A stretch of DNA of 64,000 nt from Denitrobaculum tricleocarpae (lineage in GTDB: Bacteria; Pseudomonadota; Alphaproteobacteria; Kiloniellales; Kiloniellaceae), in contig NZ_ML660059.1 of assembly GCF_007004665.1 (NCBI RefSeq), positions 1-64,000 of the forward strand. Direction: 5' to 3'. Below, piece by piece: positions 1 through 9,396 of the stretch. Every line of letters starts with the position of its first letter. The first letter of the stretch is position 1. Under the pieces are notes generated by a model that had not been told where the DNA came from, made no database searches, and saw only the letters and a list, made by a program, of their open reading frames with translations. A program made the translations under genes and the position numbers.

Positions 1-44
1 AAGACGGTCTTGCCGATATCGATGCCAAGGGTTTTGATATCCAT
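1..44 (-). mobile_element. IS110-family transposase, N-terminal fragment cut by window edge
   Basis: The reverse strand gives an ATG at 44-42 followed by 14 codons reading MDIKTLGIDIGKTV, the typical opening of IS110/IS1111 DEDD transposases, whose first catalytic Asp lies in the GID(I/L)xK strand. A purine-rich Shine-Dalgarno (AAGGAAGG, 53-60) sits about 8 nt upstream. The rest of the gene is beyond the window. The roughly 130 bases between this start and the next gene (172) would hold the element's left non-coding end; no inverted repeats are visible, which fits IS110 elements, which usually lack them. The call rests on only 14 residues, so the family is likely rather than certain. Confidence 0.6.
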
Positions 45-172
45 GGGATGGTCCTTCCTTGCGTTGCTGATGTGGGCACATCAAGCATCGCACACCGAAA
101 GCCCGGTGGGGCGGGCCATCCCATTAGACCTGAGCCCGATCACACTTTCAGAATAAGACTTGCTCCCGATAT

Positions 173-1957
173 TTATGATAGACCGCAAAACTTTTGATAT
201 TTATCTTCATACAGCTTTTTGACGCGAATTGCGTTTAAGACCCGTTCCCAACGTTCTGTTTCTTCATACTCGCGTTTCAACTCTTCCACCGCGCCCATGT
301 TTACCAAGGCTTTAATGATCGGATAGGAAATCTGTGCGCTTTCAGTGTCCCTTAGTATCTCCAGCAGATCGTCTTTGACACTAAATGCCCTTTCTTCCAT
401 CAAACAGATTCCTATCAAAGCTCCTCTTGGAAGATCTTCGCGGCTCAGGTTCTGCTTGGTTTTGTTACGGCCATACCATGCCCGGAACGCGGAAACGTAA
501 TACACGGCGGCATCCGGTTCACCGTCGCCGAGTCTTGCAACAGCCTCCCAGGCGATAGACCTAAGTTCGTCGTTCTGAAAAATTTCCAGGATTTGATCCG
601 AAATAATAGCGCCTTGTCCGGCGGGTAGAGCGCCAATGGCTGTCGAGAGACTCCGAACAACGTTTGTCTGGTCCGGCGTGTTCAGGATTCTATCGGCCAT
701 GGCCGCAATCAACTCGTCGGGGACGGGGCTCAGTTTCTCATTAAAGCGCCTTAGCCCAAAGCCTGGTGTTATCCGTTCATCCTTTAGAGCCAGCAGCACT
801 AGATCGACATCGTCTTGCGTCGGCGTAAGATCCTGACCCGGTGTGCTGTCCAGATTGCGATCCCTGAAGGACGCCAGATAGTGAGGAAAGAAATCGTGTC
901 CGGCCTGCCTTGCTGCTCCCCGGCTCAACACCGCTCTTCGCACAAACTCACGTGCCTCAGATCGTGCTCCAATAAAGGGAGCTTTAACCGGATCAGTGAC
1001 AGCACCGAAAATTCGCGGTTCCTCGTGATACGCAAAAGCTTGTAGATCGTTCTGCACAAACTCACTGCGTAAGAACCCAAGAGACATTTGCAGACTGCCA
1101 CCACCGTGTCCAATACCTGTCAGTATCAGTGGATGCGACAACGGCTCGGCTTTCGTCTCGGTTGTCTGGAAAAGCGTTCTGTAACCGTTATCAGTCCTCT
1201 CAATGACACGCTTCCGTCTCGCTGAAACGGCGACTGCGCCGAGATTAAATCGAGCGGAGAGCTTAAACCTCCGCCGCTCGGTTACTGGCTCCGTCACATA
1301 AATGATCTCTGCGTCCGACAGCCGCCCTCCCTCACTCACGATGCACTCGCCGAGTAAAATACGCTGGGTAACTGCGCTCTCGGTATCAGGGTTAAGCGGA
1401 CAGGTCTCCCGCTTTTCAATAAAGTAGACCGTCGTGAGCGTATCATCGGTCGTACTGGTGCCGACGAAATCGTCATCGCTCTGTTTCCGATGAACACCAA
1501 CCATCACCCGATCTACTGCGCCGTTGTAAAGCAAACGCTGACAAAGCCTGTTGCAGTTGTTTTCATCGGATCGGCGAAATGTTGCGGTCCTACTCGTGAT
1601 TAAAGCTAAAGTGCCACTAAGTTTTATCGGAGTCTCAACATCAACATCGTCTCGCGTTAGCTGCTCGACCCGTTTGTAGGTCTCCTGGTTATTGCTAAAG
1701 GGGATGTAGAAAGACACAAACGCCAACAGCGCTGGCGCCAAGCCCCATCGCAGTTTGCCCACAGGGCGCAGAACGAGCACCAAAAGTGTGAGAGCAAGCG
1801 AATAAAAGAATACGGATGGCGCCGCGTAGAGAATCAGACCTGGAATAACGAACAAAAACAAACCCACAACGATAAGGGTCGGACTCAACAATACGATCAC
1901 TGTCAAGATTCCAGTGACGAAGAGAAACCAACCCCAGGCCTTTAGATCTCTAGACAA
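173..1957 (-). CDS. Membrane-anchored protein of unknown function with HEAT-like C-terminus
   Basis: A 594-residue protein starting at a TTG codon; no in-frame ATG exists near the N-terminus, and an AAGAGA stretch lies upstream. Residues about 8-92 contain three to four closely spaced hydrophobic segments, so the N-terminus is in the inner membrane. The remainder is soluble. Residues about 400-590 look alpha-helical and repetitive (ILEIFQNDELRSIAWEAVARL and similar), like HEAT repeats. No catalytic motif is recognised. The codon use is less GC-rich than most of the window and the gene directly abuts an IS110 element, so it may be acquired. It has no operon partner; the function is unknown. 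Confidence 0.7.
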   Translation of the reverse strand: MSRDLKAWGWFLFVTGILTVIVLLSPTLIVVGLFLFVIPGLILYAAPSVFFYSLALTLLVLVLRPVGKLRWGLAPALLAFVSFYIPFSNNQETYKRVEQLTRDDVDVETPIKLSGTLALITSRTATFRRSDENNCNRLCQRLLYNGAVDRVMVGVHRKQSDDDFVGTSTTDDTLTTVYFIEKRETCPLNPDTESAVTQRILLGECIVSEGGRLSDAEIIYVTEPVTERRRFKLSARFNLGAVAVSARRKRVIERTDNGYRTLFQTTETKAEPLSHPLILTGIGHGGGSLQMSLGFLRSEFVQNDLQAFAYHEEPRIFGAVTDPVKAPFIGARSEAREFVRRAVLSRGAARQAGHDFFPHYLASFRDRNLDSTPGQDLTPTQDDVDLVLLALKDERITPGFGLRRFNEKLSPVPDELIAAMADRILNTPDQTNVVRSLSTAIGALPAGQGAIISDQILEIFQNDELRSIAWEAVARLGDGEPDAAVYYVSAFRAWYGRNKTKQNLSREDLPRGALIGICLMEERAFSVKDDLLEILRDTESAQISYPIIKALVNMGAVEELKREYEETERWERVLNAIRVKKLYEDKYQKFCGLS

Positions 1958-2237
1958 ACCGATATCTCTTGAATTGCTCTCAAGGAAAAACTCGCTCTCT
2001 CACCAAAACGATATATGGAAAACCTTAACGGTTTTATACACTCTGGATTGTATTCCTTAACAATGTGCGCGCCTTAGCGGCTGTGGTATCTTTAGACGGT
2101 CCGGATCTGCCAAGAGCGCTGATCCCTTTGCCCAACTCCGCAAACCACTCGCCCCAACAAGCCCCCTTCAGAAACCTTGACCACACCCCAACGGCGCTGA
2201 ATAGTTGTCGCAAAACATGTCCAAACGGAGCGCGGCA

Positions 2238-3635
2238 ATGAAGAAAATCCTCACGGCCCTGGCGTTGATCTTTGTCGGCATCCCGGCGTCGGCGCAGCAA
2301 AGCGCAGAAGCTTGCGCGGCGCTTCGGGACAGCGTCTTTCCCGGCGGGCATGTGACCTCGGCGCGGGTCGTGGCGGCTGCGGACGCGAACCCGGCCTATT
2401 GCGAAGTGCGCGCCACGGCGCTGCCCGCGATCTCGATCGAGGTGCGGCTGCCACTGGAGGGTTGGAACGGCAAATTCTACCAGGCGGGCTGCGGCGGCTT
2501 TTGCGGCGTTCTCGGGCGGGCCGATGCGGGTAAGAGCTGGATCAACGCCATGCGCCCCGGGCTGGAACGGGGCTATGCCACCGCGACGTCGGACAGCGGG
2601 CACCACGGCCTGTCGGTGGTCGATGCCGGATGGGCTTATAACAACCCGCAGGCCGAGCGGGATTGGGGATGGCGGTCGATTGGCGAGACCAACCGCATCG
2701 CAAATCTGATGATCGAAGCCTTCTACGGCAACGCCTCGACGCAGGCGATCTTTCAGGGCTGCTCCACCGGCGGGCGCATGGCCCAGGTCGCGGCGCTGCG
2801 CCATCCCGAAATGTTCGACGGCATCATCTCGGGCGCGCCGGCCATGGACTACCCGGGCCTGGTCGGGACCAAGATGTCGTGGCTGGTCCAGGCCAACACC
2901 GCGCCCGACGGCAGCCAGATTCTCGGCCCCTCCGAGGCTGCCGTGATCGGTGACGCCGTGCTTGCTCAGTGCGACGGGGTGGATGGCGCCGAGGACGGCG
3001 TGATCGCCGATCCGCGCCAGTGCGAGGTCGACTACAGCGGCCTCGGGCTCTCCAATCAGCAGCTCGACGCGCTGGCAAAGTGGCGGGAAGGTCCGCGGAA
3101 TGCGGCCGGCGAACAGCTCTATCCCGGCGGCATTCCCGAGGGGTCCGAGCCCTTCTGGTGGCTCTGGCTCACGGGCAATGGCGAGGGCGGCGGCAAGCTC
3201 GTTCCCGCCTTCGCGACCAACTTCGGCCGCTATATGGCCTTCGATGAAGATCCCGGCGCCAACTGGACGCCGATGGACTTCGATTTCGAGAGCGATCCGG
3301 CCCGCATGAGCCTCTCCACCGCCGCCTATAACGGCGACGACCCGGATATCTCGGCCTTTCGCGAAGCCGGCGGCAAGATGATCGTCTTCCACGGCTGGGC
3401 CGACGCGATCGTGACCCCCTACAAGACCGTGGAGTGGTACGAAAAGGCCGCCGAACTGGCGGGTGGAGAAGAGGCGCTGAAGGAAGACGTCGCCCTCTTC
3501 ATGGTCCCCGGTCTGGATCACTGCGGCATCCTGCCCGGCCCGAACGGCATCAACGCCGCCGCGCTCGATCCCCTGACGCCGCTGGAAGCCTGGCTGAACG
3601 AGGGTGAAGCTCCGACCTCGATCGCCGCGGAATAG
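2238..3635 (+). CDS. Tannase/feruloyl esterase family secreted hydrolase
   Basis: Serine hydrolase of the tannase/feruloyl esterase family, expected to cleave esters of hydroxycinnamic or gallic acid outside the cytoplasm. The ATG at 2238 is chosen because GGAG lies 7 nt upstream and the protein then begins with a clean signal peptide (MKKILTALALIFVGIPASA); in-frame TTG 2205 and ATG 2217 upstream are possible. The nucleophile is in GCSTGGR near residue 176; the acid and His are in FHGWADAIVTPY and VPGLDHCG near the C-terminus. The Cys beside the nucleophilic Ser and the Cys after the catalytic His form the disulfide typical of the family. Length (465 aa) is normal. It stands alone, convergent with the C58 protease gene. 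Confidence 0.88.
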   Translation: MKKILTALALIFVGIPASAQQSAEACAALRDSVFPGGHVTSARVVAAADANPAYCEVRATALPAISIEVRLPLEGWNGKFYQAGCGGFCGVLGRADAGKSWINAMRPGLERGYATATSDSGHHGLSVVDAGWAYNNPQAERDWGWRSIGETNRIANLMIEAFYGNASTQAIFQGCSTGGRMAQVAALRHPEMFDGIISGAPAMDYPGLVGTKMSWLVQANTAPDGSQILGPSEAAVIGDAVLAQCDGVDGAEDGVIADPRQCEVDYSGLGLSNQQLDALAKWREGPRNAAGEQLYPGGIPEGSEPFWWLWLTGNGEGGGKLVPAFATNFGRYMAFDEDPGANWTPMDFDFESDPARMSLSTAAYNGDDPDISAFREAGGKMIVFHGWADAIVTPYKTVEWYEKAAELAGGEEALKEDVALFMVPGLDHCGILPGPNGINAAALDPLTPLEAWLNEGEAPTSIAAE

Positions 3636-3682
3636 GATCGGGCAGGTCACGCGAGGGGAGCAACTGGCCCCGGTTTCCCCGA

Positions 3683-4435
3683 TCAAATGCCCTTGGCGTA
3701 GGACTTGATCACATAGTCGTTGCCCAGTTCCTTGACGTAGCCGGACTCCCAGTAAAAGCCGCCGGGGGCACCGAACCATTTTTCGAAGTCGGCGGCTTTC
3801 TCGAAGTAGAAGATGCCGTAGTTGGGGTCGAAGAACATGGCGTCGGCGCCGACGAAGGCGGCGAGCGCATGCCCGCCCGCCGAACCATGCAGGGAGATGA
3901 GCTTGTAGGACCAGTAGCCGGCGCTGTGCTTGCCGACGATGGCCTTGGCCAGGCGCCAGGCGAAGGCGGTGTCCACGGCGCGGTTGTTGCGGCCGGGCTT
4001 GAGACCCGGATTGACCAGGTTCCGCGCCGGGTTGCTGATCTTCATCTGGCGCAGGATTCCCCGTTTGCGCAGGAACTCATCGGTGAAGGCGTCCTTGATA
4101 CGGGCGGCCTCCGCCCAAGTCCTGGCGTTGTCGAGCGCCTTGCCGTAAGCGAGCTGGTTGAGGGCCATGGCCACGCCGGAGTAGTTGCCGCCGCTGCGCG
4201 GATTGGCCTCGGAGGCCATGGCCTTCGCCGCCTCAGCGAAAGAGGTGGGGACGTCATTGGCGTGATGGGCGATCCAGTTCATGCAGAGGGATTTGCAGAT
4301 GCCGTCGCTGGTCTCGGGAAGCGCCAGCATGATGTTGCCGAGGCCTTCCACCCGGTCGCCCTGGTTGAAAGCTTCGATCAGGTATCCGTTAAAAATACGC
4401 GCGGTCCCGCGCACGACTGCCGGTGTGCCGAACAT
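3683..4435 (-). CDS. YopT-like (C58) cysteine protease, copy 1
   Basis: 250 aa with the three blocks expected of the YopT/AvrPphB papain-like fold: Cys47 in GICKSLCMNW, His189 in GGHALAAFVG and Asp203 in FFDPNYGIFYF. There is no signal peptide or membrane segment, so it is cytoplasmic or exported by a dedicated system. The start is firm: GGAGG lies 5 nt before the ATG. It follows the short Pro-rich gene at 4560-4841 by 124 nt on the same strand. A paralogue, about 60% identical by eye, lies at 14714-15499 in the same arrangement. In the known family members the enzyme is an effector that cleaves host proteins; no secretion genes are visible here, so the target is unknown. Confidence 0.75.
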   Translation of the reverse strand: MFGTPAVVRGTARIFNGYLIEAFNQGDRVEGLGNIMLALPETSDGICKSLCMNWIAHHANDVPTSFAEAAKAMASEANPRSGGNYSGVAMALNQLAYGKALDNARTWAEAARIKDAFTDEFLRKRGILRQMKISNPARNLVNPGLKPGRNNRAVDTAFAWRLAKAIVGKHSAGYWSYKLISLHGSAGGHALAAFVGADAMFFDPNYGIFYFEKAADFEKWFGAPGGFYWESGYVKELGNDYVIKSYAKGI

Positions 4436-4559
4436 GTCAGCCTCCTTTTCGTATCTGCCCCCCCGGTTTCAAGTCCTGGGGTCTTAAGTCCTGGGAGGGG
4501 CGAAGTGTGATGATGTGGTTGGGCGGTTCGCCTGAGCGGCTAAACCGATCGGATGAACG

Positions 4560-4841
4560 CTAAGCCGCCGATTGCTGTGCCGGGGCGGGCGGCATCTCTT
4601 CAAAGCTAATCTCTTTAAGCCCGCTGGCCACGGCGAGATCGCCGGGAATAAGCGGCAGCGACCAGCCGGAGGAGATCGGCCTCATCGGCGCGCCCCATGG
4701 CGATTGCACCGTCGGGGAGCACTCCAGGCTCCCGACCATTGCAGGCACGGGCCCGACTGCTGCAGGAAACCCGAAAGCCTTGCGCCGATCCGCTCCGTTA
4801 CCGGTTGTCACCGGCCGCAGTTGAGCAATAAATCCAGGCAT
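4560..4841 (-). CDS. Short Pro-rich protein upstream of C58 protease, copy 1
   Basis: A 93-residue product starting at the ATG 4841, preceded by GAGGAGAG. It is rich in Pro, Gly and Ser, with no membrane segment. It shares the block SPWGAPMRPIS...LPLIP with the product of 15589-15876 (SPWGASMRKIS...LPLIP); both sit directly upstream of a YopT-like protease gene on the same strand. Elsewhere the two copies diverge. The frame stays open upstream to a GTG at 4997, and that extension is also conserved between copies, so the protein may be 145 aa long. Function unknown: a substrate, chaperone or inhibitor of the protease are all possible. No database family is recognised. Confidence 0.55.
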   Translation of the reverse strand: MPGFIAQLRPVTTGNGADRRKAFGFPAAVGPVPAMVGSLECSPTVQSPWGAPMRPISSGWSLPLIPGDLAVASGLKEISFEEMPPAPAQQSAA

Positions 4842-4997
4842 CCGACTCTCCTCGCTTTGGCGGGCCTGCCGCGACGACCGCGGCCGATGCGCCCTTGTTA
4901 CCGCGACAACAATCTGTCCCCCGGCTTTATTCCAATTTTTTTTCGAGTGGCCGCAGTTTAGAAAAAACGCGTCTCCCCGCCTGATGTAAGACCCCAC
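4842..4997 (-). other. Conserved leader of the C58 cassette, or N-terminal extension
   Basis: The roughly 110 bases upstream of the short gene match the same region of the second cassette (15877-15987) without gaps over about 35 codons, including an A8 tract followed by (t/c)GGAATAAA. Read in the short gene's frame both encode KKNxNKxxGxIVVAxTxAxRxRSSRQ. Of 29 differences I count, 15 fall at third codon positions, which leans toward coding. A good Shine-Dalgarno before the internal ATG argues instead for a 5' leader. Either reading is open. Confidence 0.45.
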
Positions 4998-5279
4998 GCG
5001 GACCAGTCGCCCGGCCCTGCCTTTAACATGCCGCGCAGGCGGAGACTCCCCGATCGCGAAGCAGGGAAGTGCGGACGCGGAGACATCCTGGCGCAGGACC
5101 TGGAATTGGGCGCACCGCGGCCAATGCCGAACCTACGGCGCCAGACCCAAACAGGGCCGGACCCGCAGTGCCCGAACCGCTGTCCCCAAGGCGGAGCGCG
5201 AAACGCTGCCCCCGATCATAGCATCCGGGTCACAGCAGTAGACCCCGCTCCGCCGACGGCCGGACTGAAACGGTAGCCG
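4998..5279. other. Intergenic, nothing recognised
   Basis: Between the cassette leader and the 3' end of the chemoreceptor gene. GC-rich, with open frames on both strands, but none has a credible start site or a recognisable product. No repeat or RNA structure stands out. Confidence 0.5.
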
Positions 5280-6962
5280 TTACGCGGCGCGGACGCGGTC
5301 CAGGAAGCTGGTCACCTGTTCTGACAGCCGCTCGGACTGCCGCGCGAGTTCCGCGGAGGCCGAGAGGACATTGCCCGCACTCTCTCCGGTCTGATCCGAG
5401 GCGCTTCTGACCCCGGCAATCGACGAGGTGACCTCCTGGGTGCCGGCGGAGGCCTGCTGGGTGTTGCGGCCGATCTCGTTGGCCGCCGCGTTCTGTTCTT
5501 CGATCGCGGCCGCGACCGAGGTGGAGATCTCGCGGATCCGGTCGATCCGCACGTTGATATCCGCAATGGCCGAAACCGCCCGGCCGGTCTGATCCTGAAC
5601 GCTCTGAATCTGACTGGCGATCTCTTCGGTCGCCTTGCCGGTCTGGTTCGCCAGGCTCTTGACCTCACTGGCAACGACCGCGAAACCCTTACCGGCATCG
5701 CCGGCCCGCGCGGCCTCGATCGTCGCGTTCAAAGCCAGAAGGTTCGTCTGTTCCGCAATGTTCGTGATCAGGCTGACGACGTCGCCGATGGACTCGACCC
5801 GGTCCGCCAGGCCCTTGATTTCAGTATCGCTAAGGGCCGCCGCGTTGACCGCCTCTTCCGCAGCGCCGGTCTGAACCGTCATCTGGCGGCTGATCTCGCC
5901 GATCGAATTGCCAAGCTCTTCAGAGGCCGCGGCAACCGTGGCGACGTTGGAGGAGGCATCCGTTGCGGCGCTCGAGACGATATTCGCCTGGTTGCTTGCT
6001 TCGGAGGCAATGTCGGACATGCTTTGCGACGTGGATTGCATCTCCGTCGCCGCGGAGGACACGGACTGAACGATCTCGCCCACCTCGGCCTGGAACTCGT
6101 CAGCCAAGGTCAGCATGGCGGCTTTCTTCTCGGCTTCCGCACGCGCGCTGGCCTCCCTCTGCTGCTGCTCGAGCGCAATCTTCTCGACCGCATTTACGCG
6201 GAACACCTCGACCGCGCGCGCCATCTCCCCGATCTCGTTGCGCAGATCCTGGAAGGGAACCTCCAGCTCGGTCTCTCCTTTCGCGAGGCTGCGCATGGTC
6301 GCGGTTGTCGTGGCAACCCCTTGAGAGATCGCCCGGGCGGACATCAGCACAATACCGGCCGTGACGGTCAGTATGATGGCGACGATGGTCATGGCTTTGG
6401 TCAGGCTGGCCCAGAAGAGAGCATCCAGATCGTCGACATAGACGCCCGTTCCGACCATCCATCCCCAAGGCTCGAAGGGAGCTCCGTAACCGATCTTCGC
6501 AACCGGAATATCGGACCCGGCTCTCGGCCAGTCATAGTTCACAACGCCGCCGCCAGTCTTGGCGGCTTCAATGAGATCCCGAATCAGGAAGACGCCGTTG
6601 GGATCCTTCACGCCGATCATATCCGTGCCTTCACGCGCCGGCGCCGGACCCAAGACCTGGTTGGTTCCCTTGTAGTCGTATACATAATAGTAGTCGTCAT
6701 TCCCGAAACGAACGTCGCGCAGAGCGTCGCGCGCCAAGGTCTGCGCAGCCTCCAGGGTCAGGTCGCCGCTCTCGTACCGGGCGTGATGATAAGCGAGGAT
6801 ATCAACCGCCGCTTCGGAGAGTGTCGCAATCGCGGCAACACGCGCATCGTACATGGACTCTTTCTCCGACAGGAGCATCAAGCCACTAAGAACGGGGAAG
6901 CCGACAACGCTTACAATCATAATCAAGATCAGCCGAGCCTTGATCGACATGTGACGCAACAT
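5280..6962 (-). CDS. Methyl-accepting chemotaxis protein with single Cache domain
   Basis: 560-residue transmembrane chemoreceptor. TM1 is at about residues 8-28; a periplasmic sCache_2-type domain covers about 35-185 ([30 protein letters not shown]); TM2 is at about 190-210; HAMP is at about 210-265; the cytoplasmic signalling hairpin follows, with its tip at [20 protein letters not shown]. sCache_2 domains bind small carboxylates or similar ligands, then signal through CheW-CheA. The protein ends with FLDRVRAA and has no CheR-tethering pentapeptide. An alternative start is Met5 (MSIKARL). It is monocistronic: the flanking genes are unrelated and the upstream 218 bp should contain its promoter. 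No other chemotaxis genes are adjacent. Confidence 0.93.
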   Translation of the reverse strand: MLRHMSIKARLILIMIVSVVGFPVLSGLMLLSEKESMYDARVAAIATLSEAAVDILAYHHARYESGDLTLEAAQTLARDALRDVRFGNDDYYYVYDYKGTNQVLGPAPAREGTDMIGVKDPNGVFLIRDLIEAAKTGGGVVNYDWPRAGSDIPVAKIGYGAPFEPWGWMVGTGVYVDDLDALFWASLTKAMTIVAIILTVTAGIVLMSARAISQGVATTTATMRSLAKGETELEVPFQDLRNEIGEMARAVEVFRVNAVEKIALEQQQREASARAEAEKKAAMLTLADEFQAEVGEIVQSVSSAATEMQSTSQSMSDIASEASNQANIVSSAATDASSNVATVAAASEELGNSIGEISRQMTVQTGAAEEAVNAAALSDTEIKGLADRVESIGDVVSLITNIAEQTNLLALNATIEAARAGDAGKGFAVVASEVKSLANQTGKATEEIASQIQSVQDQTGRAVSAIADINVRIDRIREISTSVAAAIEEQNAAANEIGRNTQQASAGTQEVTSSIAGVRSASDQTGESAGNVLSASAELARQSERLSEQVTSFLDRVRAA

Positions 6963-7180
6963 AGTAAATCCAAGAGTTAAGTGAAGACTCCCTCTGTAGT
7001 AGCAAAAAATTGTGATTTTTCAGTTAATTGCAGAGTATTCGGTCAAGGTAAACATCGAAATTACGCTTTTTCGACCTTGCGTTGTTTCCTCTTCTCTTTA
7101 TGGATCGAATCGAGTCCCCAGGTGGTAAGCAGTCCGCGCGCATTGGCTTAAAGCGCGACCCATAATGTAAGAAATGGAAG

Positions 7181-8362
7181 CTACGACCTGACGCGCGCGC
7201 TGGAGACCGCAAGGCCGCCGAAGACCGTGACGAGGCCGAGCGCCGCGGCGCCGAGGGAGAAGCCGGCGGCGAGACCGAACATGGCGGGCCAGGCAAAGCC
7301 CGCCGCGATGCCCGCAAGGACCGCGCCCAGCGCGCCGATGCCGTCCATCAGCGCGAAGGCGAAACCCAGGGTCGAACCCTCGCTGTGGCCGACGTGATCG
7401 ATGGCGCCGGCGAGGATGGCGGCGCGGATCGCGGTGAGCGCGGCGACCGCAAGCATCATGGCCGGGATCATGATCCAGAGCGAGGGCTGGAAGATCATCA
7501 GCAGGGCCGCAAGCGCCGCCGCGAGATTGCCGAAGACCACGACCGGCCGGCGGCCGGCGATGTCGGAGAGCTTGCCGACCCAGGGCTGCGCCAGCGCGCC
7601 GACGATCAGCATGGCGGAGAAGGCGATGCCCGCCGCCCCCGGGCCGAAGCCGTGACGGTCCGCGAGATAGAGCGGGATCATGCTGAGCAACGCCATCAGC
7701 GCCATGTTGTAGAGACAGATCATCGCCACCAAACGCGGGCCGCTGCCCCGCCGCCAGATGTTCAGCAGGTTGAGCAGGGTCCGTTTGCTGACCGACTTCT
7801 TTTCGACCCGCGGGACCGCCCGCGCGACCCAGAAGAAGCAGATCCCCATGAGCGCGGTGGGCAGCGCCGAGATCACCAGGGCCTCGCGCCAGTCGACGAA
7901 GGCCAGCAGGAAGCCGACGGCGAGCGGCGACAGCACCTCGGCGAGCGAGCCGCCGATGGCGTGAATGCCCAGCACATGCGCGCGGCGGTGCTTGTTGTCG
8001 CGGGTGAGCACGCCCGTGGCGATCGGGTGCCAGGCCGCATCGCCCAGGCCGGCGACGGCGAGCAGCAGCGCGAGACTCCAGAAGCCCGGCGCCATGGCGG
8101 CCAGCAGATAGCCGACGGCAACCCACCAAAAGGTCGCTGCCAGCAGCCGGCCCCGGTTCGAGACGTGATCGGCGAGAATACCGGCGGGCAGATAAGCCAG
8201 CGCACCGCCGAAATTGCAGATCGTGAAGAGCAGGCCGACCTCGGCCGGCGACAACCCCATGGCGAGGCCGGCGGTGGGCACGATCAGCCACAGCGAAGTG
8301 ACCGGCCAGTCGTTGGCGAAATGGCCCAGCGCGAACCAGGTCAGGAAGCTGCGGTTGGTCAT
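7181..8362 (-). CDS. MFS transporter, fosmidomycin-resistance-like
   Basis: 393-residue, 12-TM major facilitator. The N-terminal FALGHFANDWPVTSLW and the first cytoplasmic loop (AGILADHVSNRGRLL) resemble the Fsr/YnfM-like drug efflux branch. The second-half loop carries GKLSDIAGRRPVV, a good motif A. It is expected to export a small organic compound by proton antiport across the inner membrane. The gene is divergent from the AraC-type regulator at 8530, with two overlapping inverted repeats between them, so the regulator probably controls this transporter. The start ATG has a weak Shine-Dalgarno, and the substrate cannot be read from sequence. Confidence 0.85.
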   Translation of the reverse strand: MTNRSFLTWFALGHFANDWPVTSLWLIVPTAGLAMGLSPAEVGLLFTICNFGGALAYLPAGILADHVSNRGRLLAATFWWVAVGYLLAAMAPGFWSLALLLAVAGLGDAAWHPIATGVLTRDNKHRRAHVLGIHAIGGSLAEVLSPLAVGFLLAFVDWREALVISALPTALMGICFFWVARAVPRVEKKSVSKRTLLNLLNIWRRGSGPRLVAMICLYNMALMALLSMIPLYLADRHGFGPGAAGIAFSAMLIVGALAQPWVGKLSDIAGRRPVVVFGNLAAALAALLMIFQPSLWIMIPAMMLAVAALTAIRAAILAGAIDHVGHSEGSTLGFAFALMDGIGALGAVLAGIAAGFAWPAMFGLAAGFSLGAAALGLVTVFGGLAVSSARVRS

Positions 8363-8448
8363 GGCGGCGGCACGCTCTGCTTGGGGAATGGAGACGCTCT
8401 CTTAACAAGACCCTAAACCAGAACAACCTGTCTTTCGTTCGACAGAGA

Positions 8449-8483
8449 GACGAATTATATCTAGAATTCGTCAGACAGCTGAC
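8449..8483. promoter_or_regulatory. Two overlapping inverted repeats, probable operator of MFS/AraC pair
   Basis: GACGAATT-N8-AATTCGTC (8449-8472, perfect 8-bp arms) overlaps GTCAG-ACAG-CTGAC (8470-8483, perfect 5-bp arms). They lie in the 167-bp divergent region between the transporter and the AraC gene. Binding by the adjacent regulator is inferred. Confidence 0.55.
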
Positions 8484-8529
8484 GGAATTGATCCCATGCC
8501 CGAACTGGCCCGATAACCGGACTGGCCCC

Positions 8530-9306
8530 ATGACTGAATTAAAAGACCACCCCCTCAGCGGTTCCGGCGAAGCGAACATGCCGCGCTATCTGGGGGAGAC
8601 GGTGAAATCGATCGCCAGCGAGAGTTACGGCTGGCACAGCCACGGCTGGGGGCAGCTCATCTCGGCGGCCTCGGGCTCCATGTACGTCGGCACGCCGGAC
8701 CTGGTCCTCCTGCTCAGCCCGGCGATGGTTCTTTGGATTCCGCCGGATGTGGAGCACTGGATGCGCTACGGACCGGACAACGAAATGCGCTACGTCGACG
8801 TGCGCCGGGACGAAGCCGGGAAGATCGGCGCGGACTGCCGGATCATCGCCATGACGCCGCTGCTGGGCGCCCTGATGTCCGAGACGGTTCCGCGCAAGGG
8901 ACGCGGCCGCGCGGACGGTCATAAGGCCGCGCTGCACGACCTGCTGCGTCACGAACTGGCCGCGGCGCCGGATGTGCCGCTCTCGATCACCCTGCCACGG
9001 GATTCCCGCATCCGCCGCTTCGCGGAGTCTGCGCTCGACGATCCCGGCGTCATCGACTCCGTCGAGACCTGGCTCGCCGACGCCCCCGCCAGCCGCAAGA
9101 CGGTCGAACGCCTCTTTACCGCGGAAACCGGCATGCCGCCGTCACGCTGGCTGCGGCACGCGCGCCTTTTTCATGCCATCTCCAGGCTCTCCGCCGGCGA
9201 GAAAGTCAGTTCCGTCGCCTTCGACATGGGTTATGCCTCTTCCAGCGCCTTCAGCTATATGTTCCGCCAAAGCCTGGGGCGCAGCCCGAGCGACTTCTGC
9301 AGCTGA
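8530..9306 (+). CDS. AraC-family transcriptional regulator with N-terminal cupin
   Basis: 258 aa from the ATG at 8530; an in-frame TTG at 8488 would overlap the operator and is less likely. The N-terminal half is a cupin-type ligand domain (WHSHGWGQLI at the first motif, WIPPDVEHWM at the second). The C-terminal 100 residues hold two helix-turn-helix motifs (DAPASRKTVERLFTAETGM; VSSVAFDMGYASSSAFSYMF) followed by the usual GRSPSDF ending. This AraC/cupin type commonly controls a divergent efflux gene, as arranged here with the MFS transporter at 7181-8362. The inducer is unknown. Confidence 0.88.
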   Translation: MTELKDHPLSGSGEANMPRYLGETVKSIASESYGWHSHGWGQLISAASGSMYVGTPDLVLLLSPAMVLWIPPDVEHWMRYGPDNEMRYVDVRRDEAGKIGADCRIIAMTPLLGALMSETVPRKGRGRADGHKAALHDLLRHELAAAPDVPLSITLPRDSRIRRFAESALDDPGVIDSVETWLADAPASRKTVERLFTAETGMPPSRWLRHARLFHAISRLSAGEKVSSVAFDMGYASSSAFSYMFRQSLGRSPSDFCS

Positions 9307-9396
9307 GTCTCCGGAGGTGCGTTGACCGGGCTCATCCCTTGTTTTCTGAACTGCGCGTCAGCTTGCAAAGGCAGAGCGGCAGGAAAAGCCAGGCGG

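Noticed and set aside
3637..3685. GATCGGG...CCCGATC inverted repeat between convergent genes
   Set aside because: Loop is about 35 bases and there is no T-run; not a convincing terminator.
2034..3779. 581-aa reverse-strand open frame opposite the tannase gene
   Set aside because: It is the antisense shadow of a GC-rich gene; product is Arg/Gly/Pro-rich without domain marks, while the plus-strand frame has a signal peptide and catalytic motifs.
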